Of a stretch of 64,000 nt of DNA, positions 61,740 to 64,000 are shown piece by piece. A program made the translations under genes and the position numbers. This stretch comes from Terriglobia bacterium (lineage in GTDB: Bacteria; Acidobacteriota; Terriglobia; Bryobacterales; Bryobacteraceae). Every line of letters starts with the position of its first letter. Positions within the stretch are counted from its first letter, which is position 1. The notes under the pieces are model-generated. The model did not search any database and had not been told where the DNA came from. It saw only the letters and a program-made list of their open reading frames with translations. The stretch covers positions 1 through 64,000 of the forward strand of contig JAIQFS010000052.1 of the NCBI GenBank assembly GCA_020073145.1, written 5' to 3'.

Positions 61740-63320
61740 TTATTCCGCAATCACGTGGCCGCCGGTCTTCGGATCGTTCTTCCGGATGATGAACGAGAGT
61801 AGAAACATGATGCTCGCGGCAACGGCCAGCACCATGAAGGTGTCGACATACGCCAGCGTTTGCGATTGAACCAGCAGCGACCGGTAGGCGCGCCCGAAGG
61901 CCTGTGCGTGCGCATCCGGCGCGCTGGCGCCCGCCTGGATCAGCCGCGCGCTGAGCCCTTGAACCTGGTTTCGGAACGCGGGAACGTAGTTCGTGGTGTG
62001 GTATGCCAGGGTGGATTGATGAAACTGCGCCCGCCGCGCCAGCAGGGTCGTCACCATCGAAGTCCCCACGCTGCTTCCGATGTTGCGCATGAAATTCACT
62101 AATCCCGCAACGTTGTTTCCTTTTTCCGCTGGAGTCCCGATGTACGCCGCCAGCGAGATCGGTACGAACAGAAAACCCAGGCCGAACGCTTGCGCGATCC
62201 GAAGCTGGCTCGCCGCTCGAAAGCTGATCAGCAAATCCAGCCGCCGCGTAGAATAATACATCCCCAACGCCATGCACAACCAGCCGAAGGCCATCAGGTA
62301 TTTCGCCGGGATCTTCGTGGTGAGCTGGCCGACCACCGGCATCTGAAACAGAATGACCAGGCTGGCGCCCGAAAGCACCAAACCGGCCGACTCGGCGGTG
62401 TACCCCATCAGCGTCTGCAGAAACTGCGGCATCATCACCAGACTGCTGAACAGCAGCACCCCCAGGCTGAACATCATCAGATTCGACGCGGCGAAGTTGA
62501 AGCTCCGGAACAAGCGCACGTCCACGATCGGCGCCTCGTGGCGCCATTCCCACACGATCAGGCAAACGAAACAGATTGCCGAGACCGCCGCCAGCGCAAC
62601 GATGAAATGAGAACCGAACCAGTCTTCTTCCTGGCCTTTGTCGAGCAGCACCTGGAGCGCCCCGACCGCCAGTGTCAGAAACGCAATCCCGATGTAATCC
62701 ACCCGGACGCCGGCTGACTTGCGGCGTGCCAGAGCGGGCGGATCCTCCACCATGCGAAAAACCAGCCACAGCGTCATAATCCCCACCGGGAGATTGATAT
62801 AGAAGATCCAGCGCCACGAGTAGTTGTCCGTCAGCCATCCGCCCAGCGTGGGGCCGATCGTGGGCGCCATCACCGCCGTCACTCCATACAGGGCAAAGGC
62901 CAGGCCTCGCTTTTCGGGCGGGAACGTGTCCGCCAGGATGGCCTGCGCCATCGGTTGCAGCCCTCCGCCGCCGGCGCCTTGAATCACCCGGAACAGAATC
63001 AACATCCCCAGGCTGGGAGCGATCCCGCACAACAATGACGACGTTGTGAACAAGAAGATGCAGGTCAGGAAGAACCGCTTCCGGCCGACGGTCGTCGCCA
63101 GCCAACCGCTGATGGGAAGAACGATCGCGTTGGACACGAGGTACGAGGTGAGCACCCACGTGCTTTCATCGTTGCTGGCCCCCAGGTCCCCCGCCAGGTG
63201 CGGCAAGGCGACGTTGGCAATGCTCGTGTCGAGCACCTCCATGAACGCCGCCAGCGCCACCACCACCGCGATCAGCCACGGGTTGTACTTCGGCTTCCAG
63301 ACTTCCAGCGCATCCGCCAT
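61740..63320 (-). CDS. EmrB/QacA (DHA2) MFS multidrug exporter
   Basis: A 526-residue MFS exporter with 14 predicted helices. The DHA2 signature is clear: 'FMEVLDTSIANVALPHLAGDLG' in TM1, 'GWLATTVGRKRFFL' as motif A, 'RVIQGAGGGGLQPMAQAILADTFPPEKRG' in TM4-5, and motif C 'ALYGVTAVMAPTIGPTLGGWLTD'. It would expel hydrophobic compounds through the adaptor encoded just upstream. The start ATG is four bases after the adaptor stop. It ends 12 bases before the cytidylate-kinase-like gene, in the same direction. Confidence 0.9.
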   Translation of the reverse strand: MADALEVWKPKYNPWLIAVVVALAAFMEVLDTSIANVALPHLAGDLGASNDESTWVLTSYLVSNAIVLPISGWLATTVGRKRFFLTCIFLFTTSSLLCGIAPSLGMLILFRVIQGAGGGGLQPMAQAILADTFPPEKRGLAFALYGVTAVMAPTIGPTLGGWLTDNYSWRWIFYINLPVGIMTLWLVFRMVEDPPALARRKSAGVRVDYIGIAFLTLAVGALQVLLDKGQEEDWFGSHFIVALAAVSAICFVCLIVWEWRHEAPIVDVRLFRSFNFAASNLMMFSLGVLLFSSLVMMPQFLQTLMGYTAESAGLVLSGASLVILFQMPVVGQLTTKIPAKYLMAFGWLCMALGMYYSTRRLDLLISFRAASQLRIAQAFGLGFLFVPISLAAYIGTPAEKGNNVAGLVNFMRNIGSSVGTSMVTTLLARRAQFHQSTLAYHTTNYVPAFRNQVQGLSARLIQAGASAPDAHAQAFGRAYRSLLVQSQTLAYVDTFMVLAVAASIMFLLSFIIRKNDPKTGGHVIAE

Positions 63321-63324
63321 CGGA

Positions 63325-64000
63325 TTACTCGAGCGAGACCGTCGGCCCCACCGACATGCCCGGCCGCAGCCGGTGGTCCTTGTTCTGCCCCGCGTCGAAA
63401 TTGATGCGCACCGGAATCCGCTGCACCACTTTGACGTAGTTGCCGGTGGCGTTCTCCGGCGGCAGCACGCTGAACCGCGAGCCGCTTGCTCCGCCCACCG
63501 CCACGATCCTCCCGGTGTAGGTTCTCCCGTTGGCATCCACCGTGATGCGAACCGTTTGTCCCGCCTTCATTCGGGCCAGTTGCGTCTCCTTGAAATTGGC
63601 CGTCACCCAGATGTCGTCCAGCGGAACCACAGCCATCAGTTGCTCGCCCGGGATGATATTCTGGCCCAGTTCCACCGTCTTTTTGCCGACGATTCCGGTT
63701 ACCGAGGCCACGATCGTGCAGTAGCTGAGGCTCAGCTTCGCCTGGTCCACCAGGGCCTTTTTCTCGGCCACTTGCGCCAGAGCCGACTTGGCGCGGGATT
63801 CGCTCACCGCGACTTGTTTGGGAGCGGTCAGCGCCGATTCGATCGATGCCTCAGCCTGCGCGATTCGCTGGTTCGCCTGCTCCACTCCGCTCTGCGCTAC
63901 CTCGATATTCTGCCCGGCCTCGCGCACCGACGCTTTGCGCGCATCCAGGGCTGCTACCGCCGCCGCCGCCGCCGACACCGCGGTGTCGTACTGCTGCCGG
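63325..64000 (-). CDS. EmrA/HlyD membrane fusion protein (5' part outside window)
   Basis: Partial: the reading frame continues past the window edge ('RQQYDTAVSAAAA' at the border), so the anchor helix and first lipoyl half are missing. Visible parts are the descending coiled coil, the lipoyl half 'GIVGKKTVELGQNIIPGEQLMAVV', the beta-barrel 'IWVTANFKETQLARMKAGQTVRITVDA', and the end 'PVRINFDAGQNKDHRLRPGMSVGPTVSLE'. It is the adaptor of the EmrB exporter directly downstream. It resembles the adaptor of the TetR-TolC operon in layout but is a different sequence. Confidence 0.88.
   Translation of the reverse strand, partial: RQQYDTAVSAAAAAVAALDARKASVREAGQNIEVAQSGVEQANQRIAQAEASIESALTAPKQVAVSESRAKSALAQVAEKKALVDQAKLSLSYCTIVASVTGIVGKKTVELGQNIIPGEQLMAVVPLDDIWVTANFKETQLARMKAGQTVRITVDANGRTYTGRIVAVGGASGSRFSVLPPENATGNYVKVVQRIPVRINFDAGQNKDHRLRPGMSVGPTVSLE

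Overview
The window is GC-rich, densely coded chromosomal DNA. The gene content points to an Acidobacteriota genome, most likely of the Solibacter/Bryobacter type. Markers are an ADOP-type (MacB/FtsX) permease, a serine/threonine kinase joined to a TolB/PD40 propeller, a DUF6152 protein, a membrane-tethered winged-helix regulator, secreted RHS proteins and a GH57-rich alpha-glucan cluster. This assignment is inferred from family content; no rRNA or tRNA gene was recognised.

Layout. 0.3-8.7 kb: a small exported protein, a membrane-tethered regulator with a DUF6152 protein, argS, a frameshifted kinase-propeller gene, a truncated SRPBCC remnant, two small proteins and an aminotransferase. 8.8-12.8 kb: a TetR domain read in frame into a TolC-type outer-membrane channel, followed by an EmrA-type adaptor and an AlkD-like DNA repair protein. 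A near-perfect TetR-type operator lies on the start codon. 12.8-17.9 kb: YceI, a YfhO-type membrane protein, a thiolase and an SDR. 18-21.2 kb: a gentisate-type aromatic catabolic operon (FAH hydrolase, gentisate dioxygenase, MFS importer). 21.2-24.9 kb: a CxxCH protein convergent with cydAB. 24.9-28.2 kb: an ADOP permease with a palindrome over its start, and an Asp-rich exported protein. 28.4-34.2 kb: a four-gene RND efflux operon with an upstream operator palindrome. 34.2-36.4 kb: OsmC-like protein, ECF sigma factor and a NapH/CcoG-like Fe-S membrane protein.

36.4-50.3 kb is the accessory region. It holds a poor intergenic stretch, a TonB-TPR protein and a graveyard: a zinc-finger gene fragment abuts an RHS fragment, which is cut by a decayed IS66 element that runs into an XRE-like tail. 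On the minus strand follows a block of exported proteins ending in a 1738-residue RHS protein with a short RNase-like C-terminal tip and a small downstream gene that looks like its immunity partner.

50.7-60.4 kb is an alpha-glucan (glycogen-like) module. It contains a single protein carrying both a GH57 branching enzyme and a GT5 glycogen synthase, a DUF4912 protein, a second GH57 protein, a GT4 glycosyltransferase and a divergent GH13 GlgB. The window closes with a DinB-like protein, a cytidylate-kinase-like protein and an EmrB/EmrA efflux pair that is cut by the window edge.

The most promising leads are the TetR-TolC fusion with its start-codon operator, the GH57-GT5 fusion with its cluster, and the exported RHS toxin/immunity locus next to a decayed RHS copy.
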